A DNA stretch of 64,000 bases from Miscanthus floridulus (lineage: Eukaryota > Streptophyta > Magnoliopsida > Poales > Poaceae). The stretch spans positions 60,129,702 to 60,193,701 of the forward strand of contig NC_089591.1 in assembly GCF_019320115.1 (NCBI RefSeq). Reading direction: 5' to 3'. The notes beneath the pieces are model-generated. The model searched no databases, was not told where the DNA came from, and worked only from the letters and a program-made list of their open reading frames with translations. Positions 12,001 to 24,511 of this stretch are shown in pieces. The position numbers were made by a program, and so were the translations under genes. Each line of letters begins with the position of its first letter. The stretch's first letter is position 1.

Positions 12001-13459
12001 CAAATGTTTACTTACGTATTTATGATTGATGCATTAGGTTATAAGAGTTGAATGAAACCACTTGATGCATGTACATTCCTTGTCCAGATATTGACCCTTT
12101 AACCGGTATAGGTCCAGGATCGAATATATGCTTAGCCATGCTTAGACCGGTAGAAGTCGGGTGATGTCCTGTCACCTGCGAGATATAGGTGGATACCGGA
12201 GCACGGTTGGCTATATCTGCTATCGTGGAACAGAACCATGTGGTAAAAGTAAATTGAGACCGGACGGGAGGTCGATAGGGAAGCAACAAGGCATGGAGGT
12301 CTTGGGTGTGGACTTATCCCCGTCTGTGTCGATCAAGGACCGTACCGTTGTTGGAACTTCTGACAAGATTGAACGCATGCCTCTCACTTAGCTGGCCGGA
12401 TAACTCGTTCCGACCGCGAAGCCGAGTAATTCAACTCAGGCCGGGAATCGTTCTGTTGTGCGCTCCTTCCGGGGAACGATCAGACTGAGCCCAAGGGCAG
12501 GCTTGGCCTGAGCATCCTGGCATCTGGTGTTCCAGATTGTGCGGCGCAGTACGAACCCGCGAAATGTGTACCGGAGTTGTACCAAAGGTGACCTAAGACT
12601 ATCGTGGCTGATAGATCTGGGTTTGTGTTAGGAATAAATTCCCAGCTGGTGAAAATCGATTCGAATCGCCGTCTCTCCCGGATAGTGAGAAACTTGGCTA
12701 GCTCCAACATCGTAGTAACTGTGTTATGAAACATGATGGTTCAGATGAATATGGAATTACAATACTTGCTATGGTTACTATTGTATGATTCTAAATAATA
12801 TACCACATGTTTGGCATAGGATAGTTGCTAACCTAGAATTGGATAGTTATAATTAACTTGATAAAAGAATCACAACTGTACAACGGTTAATTGCCTTTTT
12901 CGCAAAATGTTGTCAAGATACGTCCACTTATACAGCCTTGCATAATCCTTGGAGTCATTTTATTTCTGGTTCATGACGGGTAAGTCTAGCTGAGTACCTT
13001 CTCGTACTCAGGGTTTATTTTCCCATTGTTGCAGATGGCACTGTGTATCATGGTTATTGCAAGAGTTGCTTCTATCCCGCTGTGGATGAGGAGTAAGCCT
13101 TGGGCAGGCTTCCTTAGTAATTCCTATCTTTGCTTTTGTGGACCGTGATCTGGTTTGGCACTGTAGTAAACTATGTTGGAAAACTTTATCTCAAACTTAT
13201 TTGCTTCCGCTTTGTTTATCAAACTTGTTTTGTAATAACTTTTATTCGTACTCTGATGATGAAACGTATCTATGAACTTTATGTAATATGTGGCATGTAT
13301 GTTGAATCCTGTACGATCTTGGTTGTTGTAAATCGTTTATCGAGACCCGTCGTGGTACTCGACGGACTACCGGGTTTATATGGGTTCAAGTATGACAGTG
13401 CGACCGCTTGCGGATTGCCATTATACTTGTATTCTTATAAATTGGTCGGTTCTGCGACA
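9076..13459 (+). repeat. 3' LTR of the chromovirus, full length (4384 bp)
   Basis: Starts TGTAACACC and ends GCGACA. The first 1806 bp have no partner in the window because the 5' copy is cut. A GC-rich, CpG-dense block (about 9940-10670) interrupts an otherwise AT-rich LTR. It gives long open frames on both strands, but none is recognisable, and I treat them as compositional artefacts. The 3' flank begins TGCAT. Confidence 0.95.
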
Positions 13460-13463
13460 TGCA

Positions 13464-16400
13464 TCAACACATATTTGAGAAATCCAATATGTTCAACTTC
13501 AACTCATTCCTTAGCTTGCAAAACCTTTTCTCATCCAATGGCTTGGTGAATATGTCGGTAAGTTGATTTTCGGTGCCTACACTCTCAATACAAATGTTCC
13601 CTTTTTGTTGGTGATCTCTTATGAAATGGTGGCGGACATCAATGTGCATTGTTCTTGCATGTTGCACCGGATTGTTGGTTAGCTTGATTGCACTCTCATT
13701 ATCACATAGCAATGGCACTTTCTTGAACTTGATTCCAAAATCACTCAAAGTGGCCTTCATCCAAAGTATTTGTGTACAACAACTATCGGCGGATATGTAT
13801 TCGGCATCGGCGGTTGATAATGCAACACTATTTTGCTTCTTTGATGACCATGAAACAAGTGATCTTCCCAACAATGGACATATGCCCGATGTGCTTTTTC
13901 TTTCAACCTTGCATCCTGCATAATCCGAGTCGAAGTAACCAACTAGCTCAAACTTTGCTCCTTTAAGATACCACAAACCAACATTTGGTGTATGCTTTAA
14001 GTACCTCAATATCCTCTTTGTAGCCTTCAAATGACTTTCTCTTGGTGAGGCTTGAAATCTTGCACACATGCATACACTAAACATGACATCCGGCATTAAT
14101 GCGGTCACATAGAGTAGGCTTCCAATCATAGACCGATACAACTTTTGATCCACCATATCTCCACTTGCATCACTATCCAAGTTACCATTTGTTCCCATTG
14201 GTGTGCTAATGACTTTGCTATCAATCATGCCAAACTTCTTGATCATGTCCTTGATATACTTGCCTTGACTCACAAATATACCATTCTTTAATTGCTTGAT
14301 TTGAAGACCAAGGAAGTAACTCAATTCTCCAATCATGGACATCTCAAACTTATTAGCCATCATCTTTCCAAATTCATCACAAAAGTCTTGATTGGTTGAT
14401 CTAAATATGATGTCATCAACATATATTTGCAATACAAATAGATCTTTTCCAATCTTCTTGATGAAAAGAGTGGTGTCAACCTTACCCATTGTGAACCCCT
14501 TAGAGAGTAGGAAATCTCTCAATCTCTCATACCATGCTCTAGGTGCTTGCTTCAAGCCATACAATGCTTTCTTCAACTTGTACACATGGTTGGGCTTCTT
14601 GTCATCTTCAAAACCGGGAGGTTGCTCAACATACACAAGCTTATTGATGTACCCATTTAGAAATGCACTTTTCACATCCATTTGGTACAACTTGGTGTTG
14701 TGGGCACAAGCATAGGCTAGCAAGATTCTAATTGCTTCTAATCTAGCAACCAGGGCATATATTTCTCCAAAGTTAAGATCTTCAACTTATGTATATCCTA
14801 GTGCTACCAATCTTGCTTTGTTCCTTACTACTATCCCATCTTAATCTTACTTGTTTCTAAAGACCCATTTGGTTCCAATCACATTGTGTCTCTTTGGTCT
14901 TTCTACTAATTCCCATACTTGATTTTTTGTGAAATTATTCAACTCTTCATGCATAGCATTTACCCAATCAACATCCTTCAATGCTTCATCTATCTTCTTT
15001 GGTTCAATGGATGACACAAAAGAAAAATGTTCACAAAATGATGCCAATCTTGATCTAGTTTGCACACCTCTTGAAATATCACCAATGATAGTGTCCAATA
15101 GATAATCCCTTGCAATATTGATTGATTGGAGGATAGAGACTTGATTGCTTGCACTTGCATGATCATTGGGTTGAGATGATGTACTAGCCACTTGATCTTG
15201 TTCATTGTCATGAGAGTCACTTGCACTAGCTTGATGTATATCATCTTGCACATATGAGTTAGAGAGTACTTACACTTGATCATCTTCATCATCATTTACT
15301 TGCCTAGGCCTCAATTCACCAATATCCATGTTCTTCATGGTATTTGAAAGTTGAATGCCTCTAACATCTTCCAAGTTTTCATTCTCTACTTGTGAACCCT
15401 TGGTTTTATCAAATTCAACATCATGAACTTTCTCAAGAGTACCACTATCCAAATTCTAAACTCTATATGCTTTGCTTGTAGTGGAATAGCCAAGTAGGAA
15501 TCCTTCATCATATTTCTTGTCAAACTTGCCCAATCTAGTGTCTTTCTTCAAGATATAGCATTTGCAACCAAAGACCCAAAAATATGCAATGTTGGGCTTT
15601 CTACCATTCAAGAGCTCATATGGTGTCTTCTCTTTCAATGGGTGACAATAGAGGCGGTTGCTACAATAGCAAGTCGTGTTGATAGCTTCGGCCCAAAAAG
15701 ATTGACTCACATTGTACTCACTAAGCATAGACCTCGCCATATCAATAAGTGTTCTATTCTTTCTCTCAACAAGGCCAATTGATTGGGATATGTACTTGGC
15801 CAAGAATTAATATCTAATTCCAAATTCATCACACAACTCATCAATTCTAGTGTTCTTGAACTCACTACCATTATCACTTCTAACTCTCTTGATGGTTATT
15901 TCAAACTCATTGTGAATGCCTTTGATAAATGATTTGAATGTTGCAAATACATCAATTTTGTCCACTAGAAAGAATACCCATGTGTATCTAGTGTAGTCAT
16001 CTACTATCACAAATCCATATTTGTTACCACCGATGCTAGTGTATTATGTTGGACCAAACAAATCCATATGCAATAACTCAAATGTTTTACTAGTGCTCAT
16101 TATGCTTTTCTTAGGATGGGTGTTTCCAACTTGTTTACCGGCTTGACAAGAGCTACAAAGCTTATCCTTTTCAAACACAACATCTTTCAAGCCTTTAACT
16201 AAGTCATGCTTAATCAATCTATTCAATTATTTCATTCCAACATGACCAAGCCTTCTATGCCATAACCAACCCATGCTAGACTTAGTGAACAAGCATGTAG
16301 ATAATCTAGCTTCACTAGCATTGAAATCAACCAAGTATAGATTCTTATATCTAAAGCCTTTGAAGATCAAGTTAGAGCCATCTACACTTATGATCTCTAC

Positions 16401-16634
16401 ATCATCTATTCCAAATATGTATTTGAATCTAAGATCACACAATTGAGCCACGGATAGCAAATTAAAATTCAAGCTCTCTACTAGCAACACATTGGATATG
16501 CTCAAGTCATTGGATATTGCAATTTTACCAAGCCCTTTAACCTTGCCTTTGCTATTATCACTAAATGTGATACTATCATAACCATCATTGCCATTGGTGT
16601 TGATTGAGTTAAACATTCTTGCATCACCGGTCAT
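13464..16634 (-). pseudogene. Copia pol of element A (protease-integrase-RT-RNase H), broken
   Basis: Frame pieces at 16634-16227 (protease region, then GAG-pre-integrase with HRRLGHVG), 16226-16044 (CSSCQAGK zinc-finger end, LHMDLFGPT first catalytic Asp), 16010-15807 (integrase core, RSDNGSEF), 15803-15456 (GLVERKNRT catalytic Glu), 15452-14847 (linker and RT start) and 14723-13464 (RT with YVDDI, RNase H, C-terminal IFTKPLDEKRF). Stops separate most pieces, and the segment around 14723-14847 is also frame-shifted. The last piece, 419 aa, is long and open, so decay is moderate. The true pol stop is 13464-13466, only four bases from the chromovirus LTR. Confidence 0.93.
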
Positions 16635-16740
16635 GTGTTGAGTGCACCCACTATCAAGAACCCAATGCCTTCCTCTAGCTTTGTAATTGACCTACAAAAG
16701 AAGATCAATTCTTTTTAGGTACCCAAACTTGCTTAGGTCC

Positions 16741-18715
16741 TTAAAGGTTAGTAACCAAGCTCTTTGGCACCCAAATGGTTTTCTTCTTTGAGCCCATCCA
16801 TGGTTTGCCAATGAACTTAACCTTCACACCATTTATACCCTTAACAAGCATATAGGAAGAATTAAGCTTAATGGAGGATACATTAGCATTTTTGCTTTTG
16901 TTGGTGCATTCATGCTCTCTATGACCAACTTGCTTGCAACTAGTGCAAAACCGACCATTGTTCTTCACAAAACTTGTCTTGTGAGGAGCAGAGGCCGCCT
17001 TGCCTTTCTTGGGGGTATAGCCTAATTCCTCTTTATAGAGAGAAGCTCTTTGGCTACCCAAAGCCATAAGCAAGCGGTTCTCACCACCATAAGCCTTAGC
17101 CAAGGTGTGAGCGAGCTTAGTTACCTCTTTCTTGAGGTTCTCATTCTCAACCACTAGTGAGGTATCACAAGTGAGACCATCACTACTAGATGAGGTGGAA
17201 GTGGAAGTGCTACAAGAAGGGTTAGTAGGAGCAACAATGATAGACATAGATAGTGATGTATCAATTAGATCACAAGTTAAACCTACATTGTAAGTTTCAA
17301 CATGCTTCTTTTTATTTTGCTCATCAAGTAGAGAGGAATGAGCCTTTTCAAGTTTTTTGTGAGCCTTGCAAAGCTTCTCATGGGCATCCTCTTGCATCTC
17401 ATGAGATACATTGAGCTCATCAAATGCTTGCTTAAGGGCTTTTAGTTTCTTACGCAAGCTTTTGCATTCCCTTCTTGAGATGTCAAAGTGTTCTCTAGCA
17501 TCTTCTAGCATGTTAATTAATTCATCTTTAGTAGGTTCATCATCATTATCACTATCACTATCATGTTCATTATCACTTCCATTATCACAAGTTTGTACCT
17601 TAGTGGCCTTAGCCATGAAGCATGATGGAGAGTCAAAGAGAGAAGGCTTCTCATTGATTGCTATACTTGCAAGAACCTTCTTCTTGGTGGTCTTGTGATC
17701 ATCACTATCATCATCATCATCACTTGAGGAAGCATCACTATCCCAAGTGACCACATATGATCTACCCTTCTTCTTCTTGAAGAATGTCTTGTCCTTCTTC
17801 TCCTTCATTTCTTTCTTGTCCTTCTTCTTGTTCTTTTTGTCATCATCATTGTCGCTATTATATGGGCATTGAGCAACAAGATGATCTTTGCTTCCACACT
17901 TGAAGCATCTTCTTGACTCATCTTTGTTTTTGGATGAAGACTTCTTTCTTCTTGCATGGTAGCCTTTCTTCACCATGAACTTGCCAAACCTCTTGACAAA
18001 GAGAGCCATCTTCTCATCATCACTATCATCCCATGAATCATCATCCTCACTTGATGTTTCTTGCTTTGCCCTTGGATGATGTGGATTTGAATGCCACACT
18101 CTTCTTCTTGTCTTCCTTCTTCTCATCTTTCTTCTCCCTCTTTTCTTCCTTCTCATCATCATCTCTATAGGCATCATTGGTCATGATATCTCCTAAGACT
18201 TGGTTTGGTGTCATGGTGTCCAAACCACTCCTTACTAGAATGGTGCCCAATGTACCAAATCTTGAGGGTAGGCATCTCAAGAACTTGTTTGAGAACTCCT
18301 TGTCCTCTATCTTCTCGCCAAGTGCCTTGAGAACATTTACAATCACTTCCATCTGATGGAACATGTCCGGCACACTCTCATATTCCTTCATCTTGAAACT
18401 AGCAAATTTATCCTTGAGAATGTATGCATTTGCACCCTTGATTGCCTTGGTGCCCTCAAATGATTCTTCCAATTTCTTCCATGCCTCATGAGCTCTCTCA
18501 ATGTTCTTGATTTGTTCAAATGTTCTTTCATCCAAAGCATCATGGATGGTACTAAGAGCAATATCATTGTTTTGAAGTAGCAATTCTTCGGCGATGGTGG
18601 GAGCCTCTTCATCTTCTATCTCAATTTTAGTTTCTACCACCTTCCAAATCTTCCTATTAATTGACTTAATATATGTTGTCATCTTAGCCTTCCAATAAGG
18701 ATAGTTGGAGCCATC
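16741..18715 (-). pseudogene. Copia gag of element A, frameshifted
   Basis: The N-terminal part (18682-18047, UBN2/retrotransposon-gag type) opens with MTTYIKSINRK. Homology continues upstream (DGSNYPYWK) to an in-frame stop near 18717, so the original start was further 5'. A frameshift near 18070 moves the rest into the frame of 18177-16741. That part carries two zinc knuckles (CFKCGSKDHLVAQC and CTSCKQVGHREHEC), Asp/Ser- and Lys-rich linkers and a long coiled coil. Gag forms the particle and binds RNA; this copy is not expected to do so intact. Confidence 0.88.
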
Positions 18716-18796
18716 AAATTAGGGTGGCTTCTTGGTGTTGTTGATTTGAAGCTATTTTAACATCGAAGGTTGTTAAGCCTCAAATAACGGTGACCT

Positions 18797-18810
18797 CGGC
18801 TCTGATACCA
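18797..18810 (-). other. Primer binding site of element A
   Basis: Read on the - strand, TGGTATCAGAGCCG follows the LTR end (TTTCA) after two bases. It is complementary to the 3' end of initiator tRNA-Met. Confidence 0.9.
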
Positions 18811-18812
18811 CT

Positions 18813-20681
18813 TGAAAGATCCTAATGGCTAAAGGGAGTGAATAGCCTAATAAAATTTCTACAACAACACTTAACAAAATGGTTAGACAATTATGAGGCG
18901 AAGCAAGTAGTTGTGCTAGCCTACTTAAAATGCAAGCCACCTACCACAATTCTAGTTTAGATAGTATCTATTCACACAATAGCTATGATACTACTCTATG
19001 TTAGTGTGCTCTCAAAAGCTAACTAAAGAGCCACACTAATCAAGCAAGCAAGCTCTCACAACTAGCTACACTAAAGAGCTTGTCAACTAGTTTGCGATAA
19101 TATAAAGAGAGTGATCAAGAAGATTATACCGCCGTGAAGATGAATGAACCAATCAATCACAAGGATGAATAACAATGAAGACCAATCACCTCGGAATCAA
19201 AGGATGAACACAATGATTTTTACCGAGGTTCACTTGTTTGCCGGCAAGCTACTCCTCGTTGTGGCGATTCACTCACTTGGAGGTTCACATGCTAATTGGC
19301 TTCACATGCCAAACCCTCAGTAGGGTGTCGCACAACCAACACAAGATGAGGATCACACAAGCTACGAGCGATCCACTAGAGTACCTTTTGGTGCTCCACC
19401 GGAAGAAAGATCAAGAACCCCTCACAATCACCACGATCGGAGCCAAGAGACAATCACCACCCTCCGCTCAACGATCCTCGCTGCTCCAAGCCATCTAGGT
19501 AGCGGCAACTACCAAGAGTAACAAGTGAAATCCGTAGTGAAACACAAACACCAAGTGCCTCTAGATGCAATCACTTAAGCAATGCACTTGGATCACTCCC
19601 AATCTCACTATGATGATGAATCAATGATAGAGATGAGTGGGAGGGCTTTGGCTAAGCTCACAAGGTTGCTATGTCAATAGAAATGGCCAAAAATATGAGC
19701 TATAGCCGGCCATGGGGCTTAAATAGAAGTCCTCACAAAATATAGCCGTTATACCCCTTCACTAGGCATAACGCGAACTGACCGGATGCTCTGGTCAGTT
19801 GACCGGACATTGAGCCCCCAGCGTCCGGTCGCTCAGTAGTCAGCCACTGTGTCTGACTCCAACTGGTCATCTGCCTTGACCGATCGGACGCTCCGGTTAG
19901 TTGACCGGACGCTGGACCCTCAGCGTCCGGTCATTTCCAATAAGGGTCCAAAACCAATTTTTATCGACCGGATACGTCCGGTCAAGCTTGACCGACATAG
20001 CCCAGCGTCCGATGCATAACCCTAAGCACTGTGTAGACCAACCACTTGATCGGACGTAGCCCTTAGCGTCTGGTCGCCGAGCGACCTAACTGTCCGGTCA
20101 ATAGACCGACGCTAGCATCTCACAGTTACACATGACCGGACGCGCCGGTCCCTTAGAGGTCCAGCGTCCGGTCACTGTACAACCAGCGACACTAACTCGT
20201 TTTTACTTCTAACTTCTCCACTCTTGCTCAAATGTGCTAACCACCAAGTGTATCACCTTGTGCACATGTGTTAGCTTATTTTCACAAATATTTTTAAGGG
20301 TGTTAGCACTCCACTAGATCCTAAATGCATATGCAATGAATTAGAGCATCTAGTGGCACTTTGATAACCATATTCCGATACGAGTTTCACCCCTCTTAAT
20401 AGTATGGCTATCAACCCTAAATGTGATCACACTCTCTAAGTGTCTTGATCACCAAAACAAAATAGCTCCTATGGTTTATACCTTTGCCTTAAGCTTTTTA
20501 TTTTTCTCTTTCTTCTTTCCAAGTCTGAGCACTTGTTCATTACCATAGGCATCATCTTCATCATGCTATGATCTTTGTTTGCTTCACAACTTGGAGTGTG
20601 CTATCTATCTCATGATCACTTGATAAACTAGGTTAGCACTTAGGGTTTTATCAATTCACCAAAACCAAACTAGAGCTTTTA
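18813..20681 (-). repeat. 5' LTR of element A (about 1869 bp)
   Basis: Closely related in inverse orientation to the solo LTR at 22582-24506; the two align from end to end, including the CTTTCA terminus. Around 19775-20180 it holds about a dozen GACCGGACGC-like half-sites in both orientations. The outer boundary at 20681 is set by the end of similarity with the solo LTR and is accurate to a few bases. Confidence 0.85.
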
Positions 20682-21013
20682 GAAGTGAATGGGGCCAAAG
20701 AGGAAGGTGGGGGCCGGGGCGCAAGGTATGAGGTTCACCATAGCCGTTAGTGCCTCACCATGTCCTAACTCTAGTCCGATCATGAGGGTGCGTTGTGAGC
20801 GACGGGAAGCTCCACTGCCTTCACCGCTGCCTTCTAGACCAGCGCCTGCAATCCTGCCTTCTTTGAGACCCTAGCGGACACATCAAGCTACTGCTACTTT
20901 CTCATCAACTGCCATGGCCGTAACATCACGGGGCAAGGTACATCATCAAGTTTCCTATCTAAGTTATGTTTTACCCACTAGATCTACACCTAGATGATCC
21001 TAGAAATCTATCA
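20682..21013 (+). repeat. Partial 5' LTR of element B
   Basis: From about 20693 it aligns with 26367-26681 of the 3' LTR (shared AAAGAGGAAGGT and ...AGAAATCTATCA). The short stretch 20682-20692 matches poorly, suggesting a small rearrangement where element A entered. Confidence 0.8.
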
Positions 21014-21014
21014 T

Positions 21015-21030
21015 TGGTATCAAAGTCAGG
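21015..21030 (+). other. Diverged primer binding site of element B
   Basis: TGGTATCAAAGTCAGG, one base after the LTR end. It differs from the usual initiator tRNA-Met complement at a couple of positions, consistent with age. Confidence 0.75.
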
Positions 21031-21091
21031 TTGGTGTGTGGATCTAGTTTGGGGTAGTATGTCTTTCAAGTTAATTTATGAGTTTTATGTA

Positions 21092-21129
21092 TTAATTCTA
21101 TTTTCTGCCCAACGGTAATGTAGAATTGA
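21092..21129 (+). repeat. Stem-loop with CCCAACGGT loop in element B
   Basis: Arms TTAATTCTA and TAGAATTGA pair (one wobble) around a loop containing CTGCCCAACGGTAAT. It is the counterpart of the last hairpins in the array of element C (38988-39074). Confidence 0.7.
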
Positions 21130-22581
21130 TGCAAAAGCATCTTGTAAGTTTATTTTTTAACCAACGAGATCACTCGGCTGTATGCCAACGGGCTGCAATG
21201 CCGGGGTATGTGAATGAAAAGGCTTGAGTCAAGCCAGTTCATGACATTTTTTTATTAGTTTACTAATTTTTTTATTTAATTGGAACCAACAGGAAGATTT
21301 AATTAGAAAATAAAGTATAAGTGAATGTTTTAGTCATCATGACTAATTTTTTAAGGTAATTTGTATATAGATTTATCCCACATGGGGAGAAGTTTGGTAT
21401 AGTACTTATGCTAGTCAATCCCGCATGGTAGGAGAAGTTTTGCGATGACTCATATGTTTTTATATCCCGCATAGTGAGAGAAGTTTGGGTAGCTCTTATG
21501 CTATCCTAGTATTGACCATGGCACAATAGAAATCCACCATCATGGTCAATACTAATCAAAGGATAAGAAAAAAAATACAAGCGTGTCTTGCAAAAGTACA
21601 GTTAATAAAAAAGATATAGTCGAGTTCTTGAAGTGGAATGAGGAAAGCGTACTCCTATATGGATCAAGAAATAACTTTATTTGCATGACATAATCATGTA
21701 AATGAAGTAAGTCATAAGTGTCTCCCCTTTCACAGTTTTCTAAATAGTTCTCAAAATTATGGCAGTATAGTTCATGCCATATTTGAGGGAAAGAATTATG
21801 AGATAAATTAAGAGTAAGAATTAAGATCAATTAAGAAACTACTCTTCATTAAGAGTGAGATAAAGATGTTGATGAATGTGTACTCTTCATTAAGAGTGAG
21901 ATACAAATTTTGTAAGAAACTGAGCGAGATAAAGATTTTGATGAATGTGACCGTCGATCATAACAATGATACCCCTAAGCAGAGAAACAACTAAATTTCT
22001 AGATTTTTTAAAGTTCTGAGAGAAAGATAGCATAGTCAACATCAAAGATATTAAAGCGGTGCTTAAAGCGCCATATAAGGTTTTAACAAATTGAACCCAA
22101 ATAAAAAATTAGAAGATACACTATCTTTATAAAAGATGGGATGATTTGGGGGAGCACGGTATGTAGAGACCTATGACTTAAAGAGAAGTGGGTCTACGTG
22201 CCCACTTCAGTGATTCAAAACAACGAATTTCTCGATACCTGTTAATGTTGTATGACTTATACAACACCTATTATTGGCTCTTCAAAGAAGATGAATAATG
22301 TAAACAAGGATCTTGTGATACAGGAGCTTGTAGAATCAATTGTCTCTTGGCACTGAAGAGCAACAATAGCCCCACATAAAAGTGTCAGTAGCTGAGGCCC
22401 CAGAAGGTCTCAAAGAATTAGTAAACCATTTTTCTGATGACTATGAAGTCTATGTTGGTGAAGAAATTTAAATAGAGAGTGATCCCACCTCATTTGAAGA
22501 AACCATGAGAAACATTTACTCATTTGAATGACGAGAAGCTATGAAAGTTGAAATGTATTCGATGAATACCAACGATGTTTG

Positions 22582-24506
22582 TATAAGCTTTAGTTTGGTT
22601 TTGGTGAATTAATGAAACCCTAAGTGCTAACCTAGTTTATCAAAGTGATTATGAGATAGGTAGCACATTCCAAGTGGTGAAGCAAATGAAGATCATGACA
22701 TGATGATGGTGGTATCATGGTGATGATTAAGTGCTTGGACTTGGAAAAGGAAAAAGAGAAACAAAAGGCTCAAGGTAAAGGTATAAATAGGTAGGAGCCA
22801 TTTTATTTCAGTGATTAAGACACTTAGTGAGTGTGATCACATTTAGGTTTGATAGTCATACTATTAAGAGGGTTGAAACTCGTATCGAAATATGGTTATC
22901 AAAGTGCTATTAGATGCTCTAACTCATTGCATATGCATTTAGGATCTAGTGGAGTGATAACACCCTTGAAAATATTTGTGAAAAATATGCTAACACACAT
23001 GCACAAAGGTGATACATATTGTGTTTAGCACTTGGTAGCAAGGGTAAGTAACTTCACCCGCGAAGTGTCATCGACGGTGCCACCGGCGCACTATACATAA
23101 AAGACAGGATTTCACAGAGTGCACCGGACGCTGGTCTCAACTAGACCGGAGCGTCCGGTCAGTGGAAGTAGTGAAGACGCTGGCATCGGTCTTCAACTGG
23201 ACTGCTGGGTCACTTCATGACCGGACGCTGGGTGAGTCCGGTCGAACATGATCGAACGCGTCCAGGTCGTGAGTGGAGGCTTACTAGGAAATGACCGGAC
23301 GCTAGGGTCCTGCATCCGGTCATGATCAAACTAACATGTCCGGTCGCTAGCTGGAACCTTACTGGAAGTGACCGGACGCTAGGGTCCTACGTTCGATCGT
23401 GGCACTATGCTGCGTCCGGTCATCACTTGACCGTTGGGATTGGGCGCTTAGTATTTGAAGAGAGGGATGACGTGGCAGCCATCCGTTGACCGAACGCTGG
23501 CATGGTGCGTCCGGTCGATCTGATCGGAGCATCCGGACACCCCAAGCAGTGTCCAGTGAAGGGGTACAACTGCTCTATTTTGTGGGGGCTTCTATTTAAG
23601 CCCCATGGTCGACTCAAGCTCACCCTCTTGGCTATTTGCATTGACATAGCAACCTTTTGAGCTTAGCCAAATTCCTCCCACTCATCTCCATCATAGATTC
23701 ATCATTTTGTGAGATTAAGAGTGAATCCAAGTGCATTGCCTGAGTGTTTGCATCTAGAGGCACTTGGTGTTTATGTTTCGCTGCTGGGATTCGCTTGTTA
23801 CTCTTGGTGGTTGCCACCACCTAGATAGCTTGGAGCAGTGAGGATTGTCGAGCAAAGGTTGGTGATTGTCTCTGGCTCTGATCGTGGTGATTATGAGGGG
23901 GTTCTTGACCTTTCCCTGGCGGAGAGCCAAAATGTACTCTATTTAATTGCTCGTGGCTTGTGTGATCCTCATCTTGTATTGGTTGTGCGGCACCCTATTG
24001 AAGGTTTGGCGTGTGATGCTAATTAGTACGTAACCTCCAAGTGAGTGAATCGCCACAACTGAGGACTAGCTTGCCAGCAAGCAAGTGAACCTCGGTAAAA
24101 ATTATTGTCATCATTTGATTCTGAGGTGATTGGTCTTCATTGATATTGATTCTTGTGATTGATTGATTCCTTCCTCGACTTGGCGGTATAACCATCTTGC
24201 TCACTCTCTTTACATTACCGTAAACTAGTTGTCAAGCTTTTTAGTGTAGCTAGTTGTGAGAGCTTGTTAGTTTAGTTAGTGTGGCTCTTTAGTTAGTCCT
24301 TTGAGAGCACACTGACTTATTATAGTGAACATAGCTATTGTGTGGATATAAACTATATAAACTAGAATTATGGTAGGTGGCTTGCAATTTTAGTAGGCTA
24401 GCACAACACTTGCTTCGTCTCATAATTATCTAACTGGTTTGCTAAGTGTTATTGTAAAAAAAATTAATAGGACTATTCACCCCCCTCTAGCCATTAGGAC
24501 CTTTCA
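22582..24506 (+). mobile_element. Solo SIRE-type LTR (about 1925 bp)
   Basis: Same LTR family as element A but with no internal region. It is flanked by GTTTG on both sides (22577-22581, 24507-24511). Related element C has an uninterrupted ATGTTTGGGACTTAG at 40804, showing the empty site. A 5-bp duplication implies an LTR start at TATAAG; a 3-bp overlap with a TG start cannot be excluded. Solo LTRs arise by recombination between the two LTRs of one element. It carries GACCGGACGCT-type motifs at about 23115-23540. Confidence 0.9.
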
Positions 24507-24511
24507 GTTTG

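Larger units (their letters stand above)
1..13459 (+). mobile_element. Young Ty3/gypsy chromovirus (Tekay-like), 5' end outside window
   Basis: Order seen: partial 5' LTR (1-2578), primer binding site (2581), long leader with an extra ORF (3344-4267), intact gag-pol (4620-9032), polypurine tract (9063-9074), full 3' LTR (9076-13459, 4384 bp, TG...CA). The 2578 bp shared by both LTRs align without gaps at an offset of 10881, and I noticed only two base differences (739 C versus 11620 T; 1381 A versus 12262 G). That means a very recent insertion. The domain order with RNase H before integrase is Ty3/gypsy, and the chromodomain-like C-terminus with very long LTRs fits the Tekay/Del chromoviruses. 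It is inserted next to the stop codon of the copia element at 13464. Its 5' target duplication lies outside the window. Confidence 0.95.
13460..20681 (-). mobile_element. Ty1/copia SIRE-like element 'A', decayed, 3' end outside window
   Basis: On the - strand, from right to left: 5' LTR (18813-20681), tRNA-Met primer site (18797-18810), gag, protease, integrase, reverse transcriptase, RNase H, and the pol stop at 13464-13466. Integrase before RT is the copia order. The chromovirus is inserted at the very end of pol, so the 3' LTR must lie left of the window. A long gag with lysine/aspartate-rich linkers and a pol starting with an HMTGD-type protease lead resembles the SIRE (Opie/Ji-like) group. 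Several stops and frameshifts make it non-autonomous. Confidence 0.9.
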
